Positions 10,475 to 20,307 of a stretch of DNA of 64,000 nucleotides are shown here, in pieces. The position numbers and the translations under genes were made by a program. The stretch is from NCBI GenBank assembly GCA_030847615.1, contig JAUMIR010000001.1, positions 249,491,187 through 249,555,186 of the forward strand, written 5' to 3'. The notes under the pieces were generated by a model. It was not told the origin of the DNA and did no database searches. It worked only from the letters and a program-made list of their open reading frames with translations. Source of the stretch: Gambelia wislizenii. Lineage: Eukaryota; Chordata; Lepidosauria; Squamata; Crotaphytidae. Position 1 is the stretch's first letter; every line of letters starts with the position of its first letter.

Positions 10475-11216
10475 AAGATATGCAGATGACTTCATATTAC
10501 TACAGCAAAAAAAGCAAAGATTTGGAACGACTACTGACAAAAGTTAAGGAAGAGAGTGCAAAAGCAGGGTTACAGTTGAATTAAATAAAAGATAATGACC
10601 AAAAAATGTTACATAACTTTAAAGTGGGTGAGGAACATTGTTAAAGATTTTCTGTTCCTTGGCTCAATCATTAATCAAAATGGAGACTGTAGTCAAGAAA
10701 TCAAAAGACAAATAAGACTTGGAAGGGCTACTATAAAAGAAGTACTGCAAAGTACAAAGACAAATTAAATAGCAAATGCAGAATTATCCATGCCATAGTT
10801 TTTCTAATTTCAGCATACAGGTAGTAGTACTGGATAGAGAAGAAAGCTAAAAAGAAAAAAAAATCAACTCATTTAATATGTGGTGCTAGAGGAGAGTTCT
10901 ACAGATACCATGGACTGCCAAGAAGACCAATAAATCAGTCTGAGAGCAAATCAAGCCTGAACGTTCACTAGAAGCCAAAATGACTAAACTGAGGCTATTG
11001 TACTTTAGACATACCATGGATATGACTCCCTGGAAAAATGACAGTGCTAGGAAAAGTGAAAGGTAGTAAGAAAAAAGATGGACTCAATCAAGTAAGACTT
11101 GGTCCTGAGTTTGAAAGATATGAGCAGGACTGTTGATGACTGAGGTTCTTAGAGGTCTTTTCTTCATAAAGATACAATAGGTCAAAGCTGATGAGACAGC
11201 ACACAACAACAACAGT
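10475..11216 (+). mobile_element. Bov-B (RTE) LINE relic, 3' segment
   Basis: This part carries the degraded C-terminal half of a Bov-B-like ORF: YADDF-like start, FCSLAQSLIKMETVVKK (FLGS...I..DGDCS..IKR region), MWC*RRVLQIPWTAKKTNKS (LWCWRRLL..PWTAR..N.S) and LRLLYFRHTMD (LKL.YFGH). It ends with GATGAGACAGCACACAACAACAAC, the typical RTE tail. Many stops show it is older than the L2 inside it. Confidence 0.8.
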
Positions 11217-11642
11217 GTAAACATATCTTGGGTGGTAATTTAGAGTAGTGGTGTGGAACCTCCACCCAATGGGTCATTTCAAGCCAGCCAGCTCCTTCCA
11301 TCTAGCCTGCTGATCCCCTTTCAAGCCCTCCCCTCTTCTCTGAAAGGCAAGAAGTAAAGGAAGAGAGAGGAAATTTGGTTCAGAGGGAGATGTTGTCTCA
11401 ACATGCCAGGAGGGCCTTGAAGCAGTGTTTCTTTCCCTCATCCATTGGCTTTCCCAACCAAGGTTCCTCTCTCAAAGCTCCACCCTTAGGAAAAGGGTAG
11501 CTGGCTCAGTTGGGAGCCCCCACCTCAAGGCCTCTGAAGCATCTTCAACAGTGATGTAGTGGAGGCAGGCTGACAGGGTCACAGCAGGGTCTCCACCACC
11601 TTCTCAGAATGCAAGTCCTTTTTTGGGTGTTGCACAAAAAAG
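11217..11642. other. Unassigned sequence
   Basis: No ORF or inverted-repeat pair could be supported. Confidence 0.4.
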
Positions 11643-12410
11643 TAGAGGTTGCCCCCTGTGTCCACAGAATCAGTATCCATGGTTTCACTTATCCATGTCG
11701 GACTTTATCAAACAAGCCTCTAAAAACATTTCTTTGCCAGTATATTTTAAACTGTTAGTGTGCCGGCAAAATAACCCTTTTTGTCAAACATTGCTGTAAT
11801 AGTGTGAAAAGGGAGCCCTGCGTTGGCCAGAGTGCATGATCTCAGCAGTTCTCACGAGAAGACGCCAACATGCTTAAAAGTGTAAAATCATGAAAATAAA
11901 CAAACGAAACAAACACATAAGCACAGAAACACACTTTAAAACTTCCAAGTAAAACAGGGAGGTTCATTAAAATAGTGTCCCATTCCTAGTTTTCACGTTC
12001 TCTCCCAAAAGTGGCAGAGACCACCCATTGATGCTAGAATCATGCCAGCAGAATGGGGCGCGGTTTCACATGCTTGCAATTCTGCCAAAAAAATGGCACG
12101 GCAGATCTATTGATGGCTTGGCCTGTCAATAAAAAAATAATGCCTCATTGACAATACAAAATCGCGGAAGGACAATGTCATGTGAAACAAGTGCCCTTTC
12201 GTATTCATTGGGCATCATTATGATACGATACTTGCCGCTTCTGATAAAGTCTGTCCTCTCTAGATATTTTCTAGATCCTCCTGTGTGCTTCTGCTGGAAG
12301 TTGGGCCAGAAGTCATTCATTACAATAGGGTTTGCTATTATCTATGGTTTCACATATCCATGGTAAGTCTGGGAACTTATCCCTCACAGATGATGGGGGG
12401 GTGACCTGTA
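11643..12410. mobile_element. T1, Tigger/mariner-like MITE, interrupted
   Basis: Two halves, 11643-11699 and 12252-12410, match the intact elements at 43396-43652 and 59440-59703. Shared blocks include TGTCCTCTCTAG, ATTTTCTAG.TCCTCC, ATTATCTATGG and GGTAAGTCTGGGAAC. The right end finishes in CTGTA. The middle is an inserted F1 element. Confidence 0.65.
11700..12251 (+). mobile_element. F1 non-autonomous DNA transposon inside T1
   Basis: Its termini are GGACTTTATCA and its inverse TGATAAAGTC. It shares the core GTTTCACATGCTTGCAAT, the block ACACTTTAAAACTTCCAAGT and TGATGG...TGTCAATAAA with copies at 17092-17860, 18191-18803, 23117-24622 and 63643-64000. It has no coding capacity. Confidence 0.7.
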
Positions 12411-12604
12411 TCCAATACCTCCTTGAACAATGCACTTTTTCTGGCTGCAAAACTGCAACTACAGGATGTTGGATAGTGGTTCTGCCCCCCAGGTGCTGAC
12501 TGGCTACAGGCGTGCACCTGGGTGCTCTTGGTGGAAGTTACCTGCCCAGGGAAAGGAAAAGCCAGGTCCTCCCAGTGTAAATAAGTAGCATCTTGGCTGA
12601 AAAT

Positions 12605-12825
12605 TACAGCTATCCCTCCATATCCACAGATTTGGTATCTTCACAGCTTGAAAATATTCTTTAAAAAAAAATAATCCAAACAGCAAACCTTGATTTTGCC
12701 ATCTTATATAAGGGGCACCACTTTGCTATGCCATTGCATATAATGGGACTTGAGAGATTTAACAGATTTGGGTATTCACAGGGGTCCTGGAACCAAACCC
12801 CAGCAAATATGAAGGGATAATTGGA
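12605..12825. mobile_element. T2, Tigger/mariner-like MITE
   Basis: The left end is TACAGCTATCCCTCCATATC and the right end is the partly decayed inverse ATATGAAGGGATAATTG. The interior has the Tigger-like block GTATTCACAGGGGTCCTGGA. It is non-coding. Confidence 0.6.
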
Positions 12826-12861
12826 GTTTGTTACAACAGAACAACACAGCTGCCTAAATTT

Positions 12862-12968
12862 CTGGAGGTACAAAATCACCTCTGAGTATTCCTTGCCTAA
12901 GAAAGCCTTTGAAATTCATGGGGTTGCCATATGTTGACAGATGTCTTGAAGGCACATACCCACACACA
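12862..12968 (+). mobile_element. 5S-SINE 3' fragment
   Basis: ACCTCTGAGTATTCCTTGCC, ATTCATGGGGTTGCCAT and GACAGATGTCTTGAAGGCAC match the body and tail of the SINE at 2176-2388. The 5S-like head is absent. Confidence 0.75.
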
Positions 12969-13784
12969 TTAGGGGGTCTGGCTATGGAGACTGTCATAAT
13001 CAGTACCAGCACTTCAAAATTTACACCATTGGTATTGAAGTAACCCTTCCTCAGCAGCAACCTTGTCTCCTTTTGCTCTGGTGGTTCCTCTCTGTGCATT
13101 CAGGCAGTTACTGGTGCTTCCCCTTTTCTATGCACAGAAGAGAAAGGTTGTGATCTTTTCCTGGCTTGCTCCCTTGTTTTCCTTTCCATAACCTGACCCA
13201 TTTTCCAGCCCTCATGGTCATTCTTAGATTTTCTGTGAAAATTTGGGGAAGAAAGGGAAGGTGTTTATATGAACATGTAGGTAGAAAAGAGGTGGAGATA
13301 TCTAGCCTATTATTGAGGTTTAGAAGACAAAGGTCCTTGAAATCATAAATATTGTTTCTTAACTGCTGTGGAAATATCCAGTACACTTATGCCATGACAC
13401 GCTGCTTTGTGACAGAAAGGTAGCAATATACTGTAGTTATATAAAATGGTTGTTAGCTAATTAGATGTACCAAGTAAGTCTCCTAATTTAACAAGAACAT
13501 CATCTTGGCAAAATAACACTTTGTGATGTGAAAGTAGCAATTATTTCAGGCAGTTCTTTAGTAACTGTAATTTACTTTAGTAGCTGCATTAAATATGCAG
13601 TAAATCAACACAGTGGGCAGCATTTGACTCAAAGGAAACAACATGCAATTTCCTCTGTCAGGTTTATTGTTCGATTGTGATTTGAGAATTTTTCACTTGG
13701 AAAATGACTTTGTTGTGATAACGTTTTGCTACACTGCTTTTTAAATCTTCCCCAGTAACACAGAAAGCATAAATATCTCTTATT
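12969..13784. other. Unassigned sequence
   Basis: There is no repeat match and no ORF with recognisable content. Short ORFs on both strands around 13100-13390 overlap each other and show no domain. Confidence 0.4.
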
Positions 13785-13795
13785 TGTTGTGGTGA

Positions 13796-14010
13796 TGTGC
13801 CTTCAAGTTTTTTCCGACTTATGGTGACCCTAAGGCGAACCTATCATGCAGTTTTCTTGGCAAGATTTCTTCAGAGGGGTTTTGCCTTTGTGATCATCTA
13901 AGGCTGAGAGATTGTGTCTTGCCCAATGTCACCCAGTGGATTTTCGTGGCTGAACCCTGGTCTCCAGCGTGGTAGTCCAACACTCGAACCACTACACCAC
14001 ACTGGCTCTC
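13796..14010 (-). mobile_element. Sauria SINE (tRNA-derived), complete
   Basis: On the minus strand it starts GAGAGCCAGTGTGGTGTAGT, containing an A-box-like TGGTGTAGTGGTT, and has a B-box-like GGTTCAGCC about 40 bp later. It then has CCACTGGGTGACATTGGGCA and the Bov-B-type 3' part ACCATAAGTCGG...CTTGAAGGCACATCACCACAA. It is flanked by an exact 11-bp TSD, ATCTCTTATTT, at 13785-13795 and 14011-14021. Sauria SINEs are squamate-specific, which supports the organism call. Confidence 0.92.
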
Positions 14011-14021
14011 ATCTCTTATTT

Positions 14022-14574
14022 ATAGCATAGTAATTAAGTAGCTGATTAAACCTGAGCTATCGTTGCTTCCAGCCAACTTAGCAGGAAAAAAAGATGTTGT
14101 TTTCCAAAATCTTAATCATCACCATAACCATCACTGTATTCTGTTTTAATTTAATTTTACTTGCAATTATTTTTAATTGGAAAAAGAAATACTCCTATGG
14201 CTTTTTCTTTAAAGTTTACAATACAATCCAATACACATTTATCTAGAAATAAACCCCAATGAGTGACCTAAATAGGACAGCTCCCTGTTTGAAGGCATTC
14301 TCTGTTTGTATAGCTGTCCAATCCAACAAAACAAAGAATGTTAAAAAGAGAACAGGGTCATTGAAGTTGCTCACCACACAATTGGGCACATCTGGTCAGA
14401 GTTACCTGGTTACAGTCATCTCCCTCCCAACTATGGTGAGATGTATTGTATGTCTGTATAAATTAAATTATATTAACTAGCTGGACCTGGCATACCATAC
14501 GCCATTTAAAAACTCCCCCCAAAATGCCCAGGAGACCTCATAACAACCCTTTGAGGTAGGCTGGTGGGTTTAAC
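14022..14574. other. Unassigned, AT-rich then repeat-like
   Basis: There is no coding signal. From about 14478, CTAGCTGGACCTGGCATACC looks like the start of a dispersed repeat that encloses the minisatellite below and ends in the TA run, but I could not name it. Confidence 0.35.
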
Positions 14575-14790
14575 TCACCCCCTGCTGCTCATTCTTCCCC
14601 CCACTGCTCGTTTTGCACTCATTCTGCCCCCCTACTGTCCCTGCCACTCATTCTGCCCCCTACCACCCCCGCTGCTCATTCTGCCCCCTGCTGCTTGCCC
14701 ACCACTTGTTCTGCCCCTGCCACCCACATTGTTCGTTCTGCCCCCTGCTGCCCCCACTGCTTGTTCTGCCCCCCACCCCCTGCACTCTGG
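14575..14790. repeat. C-rich minisatellite
   Basis: Irregular repeats of CTGCTCATTCTGCCCCC-type units occur about every 25-35 bp. Overlapping ORFs here are low-complexity artefacts. Confidence 0.8.
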
Positions 14791-14970
14791 CACACACACA
14801 CATACCACATCCACCCCCATGCTACTCCCTCTCCCTCTCCAGCAGCCATGATTGAAAACTACATTGTCCCACCCCCAGTGTGCTGATTGGCTGCCCAGCA
14901 GACCTATGATTACTTGGTCAGTTCCCTAAGCAGCCAATCAGCACACTGGAAATGGCAACATATCCAAGGG

Positions 14971-14975
<5 letters not shown>

Positions 14976-15009
<34 letters not shown>
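14976..15009. repeat. (TA)n microsatellite
   Basis: About 16 uninterrupted TA units follow GGGAATTT. Confidence 0.95.
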
Positions 15010-15012
<3 letters not shown>

Positions 15013-15095
15013 TCAAAATTTACATCTATGCAAGTGAATCAGCACATACAGATATTATGCAGATCCTTCCTTCTTTGCTCTTGTTTTTGAATATG

Positions 15096-15123
15096 CTCTC
15101 TCTCTCTCTCTCTCTCTCTCTCT
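15096..15123. repeat. (CT)n microsatellite
   Basis: About 14 CT units lie immediately before the F3 element. Confidence 0.95.
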
Positions 15124-15323
15124 AGGGTGCATCTACACTGGAGAAATAATGGAGTTTGGCACCACTTTAACAGGGATTTGTAGTTTTGTGAGGCACCAGC
15201 ACTCTTTGGCAGAGAAGGCTAAAGAACTTGTAAGACTACAGATCCCAAGATTCCATAGGATGGAGCTACAACACTTAAGGTGGTGTCAAAATGCATTATT
15301 TCTACACAGTGTAGATGCACCCT
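15124..15323. mobile_element. F3 palindromic MITE, complete
   Basis: The ends AGGGTGCATCTACACT and AGTGTAGATGCACCCT are perfect inverses, and the inverted homology continues inward (GAGAAATAATG against CATTATTTCT). The middle has ACTACAGATCCCAAGATTCC, typical of this fold-back family. It is non-coding. Confidence 0.85.
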
Positions 15324-16084
15324 CTGTCTTTGATAATGAAGAAGCGGCTACCCTTACTTATTCCCAGGTAAGGAAGTGTATGACTATGCCCTACAAATTT
15401 GTGTTCATGCTCAAAGGCTTCCCATGTGGCTGTCACATCCGTCAACATGGCTGGCCCATCAATTTGTCGTGGATTTCTTTGCCCGTCTGTCTTGCAAAGA
15501 AAGGCAGAAGGAATAATATAGCAGAGCTTCAGCCAAAGCATGTGTTGTGAACAAAAATTGCATACTTCTGGTAAGAAACCAATAGAGTCCAAAATGTCTT
15601 TGTTACTTTATTTAAAGTTAAACAAAGTTACATTTTAAACAAAGAAATAAACGATTAGGACACATTAGGATTAGGAGCTCTCATCTCTGCTCTGTCTCCC
15701 TCAAGAAATTCCCTCAGACTACTGGGAAAATGCAGCTAACACTCATTAATTTCCCCCTCCTTTATAGTAAAACTCTTATCAAACTCTTAGAAACAATGAG
15801 GTGCCTCTGGTTTCTCTCACTTACCTTTCAACCTTGGAAACCAGGCACTGACAAGAAAACATGCTGGCGCCTCACTGATTTATAACCTTAGCAAGGCTAA
15901 CTGACTTTCTCTTTTGCCTAGTTAAAAATTATCTTCAGCGTCTCATGGTTTTTAACTGCAACACCCATTTCCCTTGACAGTGGCTTTGGTGGGAACCAAT
16001 TAAAAAGTGAAGCTTCCACAGAGATGCAAGCTTTACTCTATTGTGTCATCCACTATCTCTCAGAGTAGTGTTCATTGACACATT
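15324..16084. other. Unassigned sequence
   Basis: There is no recognisable gene. The segment 15590-15990 has an LTR-like base composition but no paired end or poly(A) signal that I can support. Confidence 0.35.
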
Positions 16085-17000
16085 AGAGGTATACCTCAGT
16101 TAACAAAGTAGATATGTTCATGGGCATTATTCCTGTATGAGAAAATTTGGTACCAGAGGCAGAAATAACACAGAAAAAAGAGCAATAGGTTCCTGCACCA
16201 CAAAAAAGAGAAGTTGTTCAACATGTTTCAGCAAACATTTTAGTTAAAACTAACAATATGCACATGTGACATGAAACAGATAGGTCAGGTAAACCTTACA
16301 TAAGTAAATAAAACCTTTTTGAACTTTTTAGGAAGCACTTTAAGGGGCTTATTGCATTCCAAAGCAAAATGGCAGGGGAGCAGGAAGGTTCTGTCTTCTG
16401 TGCTGCCTTACCACATGACGTCATTGTTCTTTCGGTGTTCTTTCATTCCAGTCCTGTGGGAGACTGAGGTAAAACCATGTCTTTTTGCTAACGGGTTTTT
16501 CCAGTTAACAAAAAGACACGGTTTTACCTTGCACACACACCCGGACCAAAATGAAAGAACAACAACGTCACGCAGAAAGACAGCAGGAAAGATGGAACAT
16601 TCCTGCCACTTTTCTTTGGAGTGCGGTAAGAAACTTCTTCCAAAATGTACACAGGGATTACTTTTTCTTTTACCAGATTCCACTTTTCTTAAGATTTTGG
16701 TTATAAAACTTATACTTCTGTGTTGTTGTTGTTTTTAATACACTGGTGGTAGCTGGTAACAGCCTTATTTGTTCTCCCCTTTCTCTTTACAGTATCTTGC
16801 TGTCCACACATTAAATGATTCTGGAGGCAGGTGCTGTTTACCTTACCTGTTTTAAACAGGTACACACAGCTACTGCAGGATCAGGTAGTGCAGAATCCCA
16901 CTCTTCCCAAGCTCAAGCTTTATTGCATTATTTATTGCAGACACACTGCTGCAATCTGACACCAAGTGTCTTATGTTTCTCCAGCCTCCTTCACTGTCCT
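16085..17000. mobile_element. F6 repeat (mariner/Tigger-like), interrupted by F5
   Basis: It starts AGAGGTATACCTCAGTTAAC, a Tigger-like terminus. It matches 41750-42320 on both sides of the F5 element, with shared blocks AATAGGTTCCT.CAC, AATATGCACATGTGA, ATGAAA...AGGTCAGGTAA, TATTTATTG.AGA.AC.CTGCTGCAA and GTTTCTCCAGCCT. The copy at 41.8 kb lacks F5, so F5 inserted later here. Confidence 0.65.
16345..16634. mobile_element. F5 fold-back MITE inside F6
   Basis: Inverted arms GGCTTATTGCATTCCAAAG and CTTTGGAGTGCGGTAAG flank a second inverted pair (GGTAAAACCATGTCTTTTTG against CAAAAAGACACGGTTTTACC) around 16477-16528. It belongs to the same family as 54486-54762, which shows a clean TTA duplication. 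Confidence 0.7.
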
Positions 17001-17091
17001 CTCAGTGAATATGCTGCTAAAAAAAAAAAAATCAAGCTAGACAAATAAGGAGGAAGAAAACTGGGGGGTTGTGGAGTTGAAAAAAGACTTT

Positions 17092-17860
17092 GGACTTTAT
17101 CAGAGGTGGCAAATATGATGTCATAAGAACAGTTAATCATCGCAAAAGGGTGCACATACCAGATGACGACATCCTATCATGATCATGTGTAGGGAATAAA
17201 GCGTACTTTTTTATTGATGGCCAAAGCCATCAATAGATCTCCCGTTCCACTTTTTTGCCAGATTGCCGGCATTTGAATCCTCGCACCATTGTACTCACAT
17301 GAATACACCATCAATGGGTGAACACTTCCGCTTGAGGTTGTGACAGCCAGGTAGGGGACGCTCTTTTTATGACCCTCCCCCCATGTACTCGGGACTTTTA
17401 AAATGTGTTTTTGTGTTTTTGTTAACTTTTAGTATCTTTGTGTTTGGTTTTCAAATTTGCCACGATAGCATCTTCTCACAAGAATTACTGAGATCAGGAA
17501 CCCTGAAGTAAACGGAGCTCTGTTTGTGCTCTGTTACTGCCAGGGAAGCCTCACTGATGCTGGCAAAGGTAGCTCCGGTGGAGGGGGGAGTCTTTTGCTG
17601 GCATAAAAATGCCACAATATGTGCTGGCAAAAGAACAATTTTTTTATTAGTTATTTATACCCAGCTTCCAATGTGTGTTAGCTAATTGCCCCCATGAGCT
17701 AGGTTCTCATTTTACCGACCTACGAAAGGATGGAAGTCTGAGTGAACTTTGGAGCCCTCTGGAATTGAACTTGCAATGTGGTGACTTGCAGTACTGGCAT
17801 TTAACCACTGTACCACCAGGGCTCCCTTCCTCATTAATGGGGGATGCTCTGATAAAGTCC
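17092..17860 (-). mobile_element. F1 DNA element containing a SINE
   Basis: The ends are GGACTTTATCAGAG (17092) and CTCTGATAAAGTCC (17847-17860). Internal blocks match the other F1 copies in reverse, including GCCAATC/ATCAATAGATC, CACATGAATACACC and TTCTTTTGCTGGCA-like ends. A tRNA-derived SINE occupies 17641-17828. Confidence 0.7.
17641..17828 (-). mobile_element. tRNA-derived SINE within F1
   Basis: On the minus strand it reads GGGAGCCCTGGTGGTACAGT, with A-box-like TGGTACAGTGGTT and B-box-like AAGTTCAATTCC. These are followed by a body with ATCCTTTCGTAGGTCGG and a TAAATAACTAAT tail. It shares its body with 21355-21565. Confidence 0.7.
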
Positions 17861-17894
17861 TTTGTAAAAGGGAGCTTCACTGTCAGAGGCTTTT

Positions 17895-18111
17895 AGGACT
17901 TTATCACACTACACTGTTATAGTGCTATCATTTAACTGCTCTGGCTGCCTCCTCTGGAATTCTGGGGTTTGTAGTTTAGTGAGGCCTAAGAGCTCTCTGG
18001 CTGAGACTGATAAATGCCCCTTCCTAAACTGCAAATCCCAGGATTCCACAGGTGACAGCCATAGCACTTAAAGTGGAATGATAGTGTTATAACAGTGAGG
18101 TGTGATAATCT
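17895..18111. mobile_element. F4 palindromic MITE
   Basis: The termini are AGGACTTTATCACACTACAC and GAGGTGTGATAATCT. The centre has the fold-back pair CTGGAATTCTGGGGTTTGTA and CTGCAAATCCCAGGATTCCAC. Related copies are at 28205-28390 plus 34494-34530, and at 34531-34712. Confidence 0.75.
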
Positions 18112-18190
18112 AAATGAGCCTGTACTTTGTTTCCTACGTGAAGCTTTGAGAAAGCCATCTGAAGAACAGCAATGCCCTCAAGTCTGACTG

Positions 18191-18803
18191 GGGAGATTAC
18201 AGGATGGGGAAAAATAGCATCCCCGTCTCGCTATCTCCTCTCCCGACCCCCTCCTGACCCTGTCCTGGCACAAGAACGAAATGTTTTGCACTTACCTTAA
18301 TTGCACATCTGTCCACTTCCCTCGGCAGCCATGGAGTGAATGCAGCTCTCATAGAGCTGCATTCACTTCCTTGTTTGAAGTCCTGGACCGTTCTTCCAAG
18401 ATGACAAATGTGTAGGAAATTCAAACTTAAAAAGAAAAATACACTTTAAAAAATGTCAGCAAGCAGAAAAACACACTTAAAAACACCCAAGTAACATTGG
18501 GGGGGGGGGATGGTGTCACTTACCTGGATGTCCTGATCTCAATTGGAAGTGTTTGGCATGGACCTCCCACAGTGGCTGGCATCACGACAGCATAACAGGG
18601 CACCTTTTCGCTCACCCATTGTTCCATAACAGGAACAGAACAGGTGATCTATTCATGGCTTAAGCCACAAATAAGAAGAAATGAAGGCAAAACAGGGCCA
18701 GCATGGGAGTGTAAAAGGACGAGGACAATGTTGTCTGAAAGGTAAGCACTTTGGCAGTCTCCTGGCATTCGTGTAACACCATATTAAGAGTGTCTGATAA
18801 TCT
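18191..18803 (+). mobile_element. F1 DNA element
   Basis: It starts GGGAGATTACAGG and ends GTGTCTGATAATCT. It shares TTCACTTCCTTGTTTGAA, ACACTTAAAAACACCCAAGT and GTGTCACTTACCTGGATGTC with 23117-24622 and 63643-64000. Confidence 0.65.
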
Positions 18804-19083
18804 TCTGGGACTTCTTAAAAGTAACAATTAAGTGGCTTTAGATTTTTCTCAGTACAACCTGTCTTGAGAAGGTGTTTAGCATTCAGGGAAAGCCTCCTTT
18901 CCATTTCAGAAGCAAACATTCCCATATTGTTTCATCTTCTCCTTTGGAGAAGTGATGGAAGTTTAGAAAAGCCTTTAAAATACATGTTTCCTTTGTAGAC
19001 AAGAGAAGTTGGAAAGATATTAATCACATGGTGGATTTACTGGGATAAAATATCAAAAAATATCCCAAAAAATGGTTAGAAGT

Positions 19084-19719
19084 TACAGTTGCCCGTCCAC
19101 ATTCATGGCTTTCACACTCGCGGTTTTGATTACTTGCAGTTTAGACCTGAGCCCCTTTGGGAAGGCTGGCAAGAGGCGAGACAACCTCCTGCCTGCGCCT
19201 TCCCCGGCCTTCCAGAGGAGGCTCCGGGGCTTCAAAGCCCCGATGTCCGCACAGGAAGGCTGGGGGGGCAGGCAGCCTCCCTCCCTTCCTCCCACCTGCT
19301 GCCTTCCCCAGCCTTCCTGAGGGGGCTCCGGGGCTTCAAAGCCCCAGAGTCTGCTCAGGAAAGCCAGGGAAAGCCAAGGCAGTGGCCCGCCCGCCTGCTC
19401 ACTGCCTTCCCTGGCCTTCCTCAGCAGGCTCTTGGGCTTCAAAGCCCTGGAAGCCTTTCAGGAAGGCTGGGGAGAGGCAATGCAGCCTCCCACCTGCCCG
19501 CCCGCCCGCCTGCTGACTTCCCCAGCCTTCCTCAGGGCTTCTAAGGCCCAGAGTTCCCTCAGGAAGGCTGTGGAGAGGCCAGCCTGGCTGGCCAGACACC
19601 TTCCCGCCACCTCCCTCCCTCTGGGGGGGGTCGCTGGAACAACATTTTTATTTGTGTTTTTTCCACATTCACGGGGGTCTCAAGACCCTAACCCCCACGA
19701 ATGTGGAAGGACGACTGTA
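19084..19719. mobile_element. T3, Tigger/mariner-like MITE carrying a minisatellite
   Basis: The ends TACAGTTGCCCGTCCACATT and AATGTGGAAGGACGACTGTA are near-perfect inverses bounded by TA. Almost all of the interior is a GC-rich 103-bp tandem repeat. Long ORFs in this interval are by-products of that repeat. Confidence 0.8.
19180..19590. repeat. 103-bp tandem repeat, about four units
   Basis: The marker GGGGCTTCAAAGCCC (or variants) recurs near 19226, 19330, 19433 and 19536, a spacing of 103-104 bp. Each unit also has an AGGAAGGCTGGGG-like block. Confidence 0.85.
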
Positions 19720-19794
19720 TATTTCTTGAATTTTGAGAAAATCTGACAAGACAAATCCTGGATTGATGAGAATCATAGAATAATAGGGCTTGTC

Positions 19795-20130
19795 TAAATA
19801 GCAAAAATACTCATAGAATTCAAAGAAAATACAATTTGTCTAAATGGCATCCCTCATTTCAGAAGAAGGGGGGCCAAAAAAGCCAAAAAACTCTGCAGGA
19901 AAAGCCTTTGCATTTCCCCCCATATTTTAAAAAAAGCTCTGCGCAAAATGTGCATTCCTGCTAATGGGGACAACCAATTTGCTTTGCTGTGCATTCCCGA
20001 TAAGAGTGGAAGTGGAAAGCTGATTGGTCGCACATGTGCAGGAGGTGGCGCTTGCTAACAAGGCAAGCGCCCAGAACTGCCATGTTGGATTTTTGCAGTC
20101 ACAATCATGTGCTGAGAGAACTAAACAGCC
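19795..20130. mobile_element. F2-like DNA element, AT-rich subtype
   Basis: It begins AGGGCTTGTCTAAATAGCAA and matches 8560-8902 in reverse. It shares CCAACATGGC-type and ACTCATAG blocks with 37510-38279. The right end is not defined. Confidence 0.5.
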
Positions 20131-20307
20131 TCCCCCCCTTTTTTTTCTATTTTTTTATGTGGAATATCACACTTTCACACCTTAGGTATGTTTTCTTTAA
20201 AAAAAAATACTGTTCAGCAGCAGCAACTAGTGACAATAAAAATGTAAGTAATTCACTTGCACCCACCATCTTGATTTACGGGCATGCCCATTTGTACAAC
20301 AAACATG

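Noticed and set aside
13796..14010. A tRNA gene on the minus strand
   Set aside because: A and B boxes are present, but there is no cloverleaf acceptor stem and the rest is the Sauria SINE with an 11-bp TSD.
14564..14855. Overlapping proline/leucine-rich ORFs on both strands
   Set aside because: They are produced by the C-rich minisatellite; composition is low complexity and frames overlap on both strands.
19083..19544. Four overlapping ORFs of 119-151 codons
   Set aside because: All fall inside the 103-bp GC-rich tandem repeat of the T3 element.
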